Below, piece by piece: positions 62,057 through 64,000 of a stretch of 64,000 bases of DNA; the first letter of the stretch is position 1, and each line of letters begins with the position of its first letter. The notes under the pieces were generated by a model. That model saw nothing but the letters and a program-made list of their open reading frames with translations, made no database searches and was not told the DNA's origin. A program made the position numbers and the translations under genes. The DNA comes from Paenibacillus protaetiae (lineage in GTDB: Bacteria > Bacillota > Bacilli > Paenibacillales > Paenibacillaceae): NCBI RefSeq assembly GCF_004135365.1, contig NZ_CP035492.1, positions 1,054,001-1,118,000 of the forward strand, in the 5' to 3' direction.

Positions 62057-62223
62057 TTCGAACTTGCGAATTAAAGCAACCCGTTCATCTTGATGCGGGG
62101 GTTGCTGCAGCTGTGCTCTTGTTGCTGCTGGCTACACGGAGCAGTAAACGGCAATGATGGCCAAAGTCACACATCCGCTTCACCTACAATATGATGAGTC
62201 TAGAAATCAAAAGAGGTGAGCCA

Positions 62224-62667
62224 ATGGCAGTCGTAAAAGCCAGGAAACAGGATGTCGATATGTTGGCAAGGTTGCTCCGTGCTGAAGCCGAAACCGAAGG
62301 CGAAATGGGCATGCTTCTAGTTGGAAATGTTGGCATTAACCGGATAAGAGGCAACTGCTCCGATTTTAAAGGAATCCGGACGATTCCCCAAATGATTAAC
62401 CAGCCGCATGCGTTCGAAGCGCTGCAGCATAGTTTATACTATCAAGGCGCAAGGGACAGGGAGCGCCGGCTGGCGCAGCGGGCTGTCAATGGGGAGCGGA
62501 ATTGGCCGGCCAAATTTTCCTTATGGTATTTCCGTCCGGGCTCGTTCGAAAATCCCGGACCATGTCCGCCAACCTGGTATAATCAGCCGTTCGCAGGACG
62601 CTGGAAGAAGCACTGTTTTTATGAACCAACCGGAGAAGAATGTGAAAATGTATATAATACGTTTTAA
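62224..62667 (+). CDS. Cell wall hydrolase, SleB/CwlJ type
   Basis: A protein of about 147 residues of the Hydrolase_2 family. The catalytic Glu lies in ARLLRAEAETEGEMGMLLVG, followed by NVGINRIRG and the C-terminal WYNQPFAGRWKKHCF with EECENVYNTF. CwlJ/SleB enzymes cut spore-cortex peptidoglycan during germination; this short form lacks a signal peptide, as CwlJ does. GAGGTGAG precedes the ATG at 62224. It fits the germinant receptor encoded elsewhere in the window. Confidence 0.87.
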   Translation: MAVVKARKQDVDMLARLLRAEAETEGEMGMLLVGNVGINRIRGNCSDFKGIRTIPQMINQPHAFEALQHSLYYQGARDRERRLAQRAVNGERNWPAKFSLWYFRPGSFENPGPCPPTWYNQPFAGRWKKHCFYEPTGEECENVYNTF

Positions 62668-62680
62668 TAGCGATACAACG

Positions 62681-62706
62681 AAAGCCGCCTATGAGGCGGC
62701 TTTTGT
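62681..62706 (+). terminator. Terminator after the cell wall hydrolase
   Basis: AAAGCCGCCT and AGGCGGCTTT with loop ATG, followed by TGTT. Confidence 0.85.
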
Positions 62707-62803
62707 TATTCCATGCAGGTGTATGAGCGCTAGACCAAACCACCTCTTTGAAGCTGACGGAGAGGTCATTGATTATTTGTTAACCTTTTATTATAAAAAT
62801 AGG

Positions 62804-62832
62804 TTTACAATTAAAAAGCGCCGAATTATAAT
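62804..62832 (+). promoter_or_regulatory. Sigma-A promoter of the AMP-binding gene
   Basis: TTTACA and a perfect TATAAT are separated by 17 bp, about 110 bp before the gene. The region 62707-62941 holds no gene. Confidence 0.8.
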
Positions 62833-62941
62833 TCAAAACATTAGCTATGAACGTGATATACAACATTCATTGCTTGATTTCTACATAGGTCAACGTGCGC
62901 CGGTGCAAGGGCATATAATCTAAACGAAGGTGTGACTGAAC

Positions 62942-64000
62942 ATGAATCTGGCAGTACCCATACTAAACCGTGCTTCGCGGGAACCGGACCGAATCGCTAT
63001 TTCACACGGGCAGAGGCAGCTTACCTATTCCCAGCTCATAGAACGGGCCCAAAAAATCGCTTATGGACTCCGGAAATCCGCCTCAACTCGTGATAAGATC
63101 GTAATCCTATCCGGCAACCGAATAGAGTTTGCTGAAGTTTTTATAGGCGCTGTATATGCCGGTTATGTGCCTGTTCTATTAGATCCTGCGTGGAATCCGC
63201 TCCAAGTAAACCAAATAATCCGGCAATGTCAGCCGAAAGCCATTTTTTGCGAGCAGCGCTTTACCGGGATGATAGCCGGGGAACACAGCCATATCGAACG
63301 TTTCGTTTTCCCTAATGAACAGCCCGGGAACTATGAGCAGTGGCTGACTGCATGCAAGCCCGATGCTGTTACGGAACGAGCCAGCGAAACTTTATTTATT
63401 GGTTTTACATCAGGGACGACAGGCGTTCCGAAAGGATATATGCGATCTCATGACTCCTGGATTCAAAGCTTTGAAGTAACCAACGCGGCTTTCCAGCTCG
63501 ATATAATGGAGCATGTATCGGCACCCGGCCCTTTTGTGCATTCCCTCTCGTTATTTGCGCTGGTGCAATCCTTGTACAGCGGTGCAACTTTTCATATTTT
63601 GCAAAAATTTGATGCCGCTCAAGTACTCGCGTTGTGCTCAGCGGTTCCGAATATGATTATGTTCGTCGTCCCCTCTATGATTGATTCGCTGCTGCAATCG
63701 GCTGTTCCCGGAACAACATCCATTCGCGCGTTAATTAGTTCAGGCGGGACATGGTCCAAGCAGTCGAAGCGACGATGCCGACAAGTATTTGCCGGTGCTA
63801 AGCTGTATGAATATTACGGCTCGTCCGAAGCGAGTTATATTAGTTACATGGATGTTACTGGGGAAGAGAAGGCCGGTTCCTTGGGAAGACCTTTCGATGG
63901 AGTGGAAATATCGATTCGGGACGAGCAGTTTCAGGAGGTGCCTGCGGGCACGACCGGTCAGTTGTACGTTCGCAGCGCTATGATTTTCGATGGCTACTAT
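62942..64000 (+). CDS. AMP-binding enzyme (acyl-CoA synthetase-like), 5' part
   Basis: The frame is open to the window end, giving 353 residues. It starts at ATG after GAAGGTG. The adenylation motifs FTSGTTGVPKG (near residue 153) and YEYYGSSEASYISY are present, followed by GSLGRPFDGVEISIRDE. It activates a carboxylic acid with ATP; acyl-CoA synthetases and stand-alone adenylation domains of peptide synthesis share this fold, and the missing 3' part decides. The upstream promoter is strong, so this may open a new operon. Confidence 0.85.
   Translation, partial: MNLAVPILNRASREPDRIAISHGQRQLTYSQLIERAQKIAYGLRKSASTRDKIVILSGNRIEFAEVFIGAVYAGYVPVLLDPAWNPLQVNQIIRQCQPKAIFCEQRFTGMIAGEHSHIERFVFPNEQPGNYEQWLTACKPDAVTERASETLFIGFTSGTTGVPKGYMRSHDSWIQSFEVTNAAFQLDIMEHVSAPGPFVHSLSLFALVQSLYSGATFHILQKFDAAQVLALCSAVPNMIMFVVPSMIDSLLQSAVPGTTSIRALISSGGTWSKQSKRRCRQVFAGAKLYEYYGSSEASYISYMDVTGEEKAGSLGRPFDGVEISIRDEQFQEVPAGTTGQLYVRSAMIFDGYY

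Noticed and set aside
62071-62110. AGCAACCCG/CGGGGGTTGCT hairpin after the SDR gene as terminator
   Set aside because: The stem exists but no T-run follows, so it was not listed as a terminator.

Overview
The window looks like a chromosomal segment of a spore-forming Bacillota, most likely Paenibacillus or a close relative. Pointers are the moderate GC content, strong AGGAGG ribosome sites with frequent GTG/TTG starts, a GerA-type germinant receptor operon, a SleB/CwlJ-type hydrolase, an S-layer (SLH) protein, a YesM/YesN two-component pair next to an LplABC-type sugar transporter, and Zur-, Fur- and SmtB-like operators. No rRNA, tRNA, CRISPR array, transposase or prophage was seen. The assignment to genus is inference from gene content.

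Layout. 1-1.02 kb: 3' part of an ABC-F ATPase. 1.1-4.5 kb: zinc-limitation locus (three Zur-box-like sites, permease, ZnuA/AdcA-type lipoprotein, CobW/ZagA GTPase) with no ATPase gene. 4.7-5.7 kb: APH-fold kinase. 6.0-19.8 kb: carbohydrate locus, with a YesM/YesN sensor pair, an oligosaccharide ABC importer (lipoprotein plus two permeases), two GH3 beta-glucosidases and a GH20-like enzyme; a sugar enters by the importer and is trimmed in the cytoplasm. 20.2-26.6 kb: HD hydrolase, GrpB-like protein, a GMC dehydrogenase fused to its small subunit, and an SLH surface protein. 27.1-28.1 kb: short MetE-like protein. 28.2-31.7 kb: gerAA-AB-AC on the minus strand. 31.9-37.3 kb: frameshifted aldo/keto reductase, ArsR plus UvrA-like pair, SDR and Nudix genes.

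37.5-44.2 kb is the most unusual part. A minus-strand Rieske oxygenase lies behind a consensus promoter and a 67-nt RNA that folds like a purine riboswitch but is altered at a ligand-contact position. On the other side is a plus-strand run of an OmpR-type regulator and a large sensor kinase, then an FHA-winged-helix regulator and a MurA paralogue carrying Asp in place of the fosfomycin-target Cys.

44.4-47.9 kb: metE and a MetF-like gene. Both metE homologues in the window have an upstream TATAG-N7-CTATA element. 48.0-52.9 kb: gamma-carbonic anhydrase, SDR/TetR divergent pair, kinase, an unknown Cys-tailed protein and a GNAT. 52.9-55.7 kb: a Fur-box-flanked AraC/siderophore-binding fusion regulator (frameshifted) and a siderophore-binding lipoprotein. 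56-57.5 kb: CD3324-family protein and a CDF zinc exporter with an SmtB/CzrA-type operator. 57.6-64 kb: GNAT remnant, MFS transporter, small kinase, acyl-ACP thioesterase, Dabb protein, SDR, cell-wall hydrolase and the 5' part of an AMP-binding enzyme.

Two genes (aldo/keto reductase and AraC-SBP) are each broken by what looks like loss of one G from a G run. This may be real decay or a homopolymer error in the assembly.
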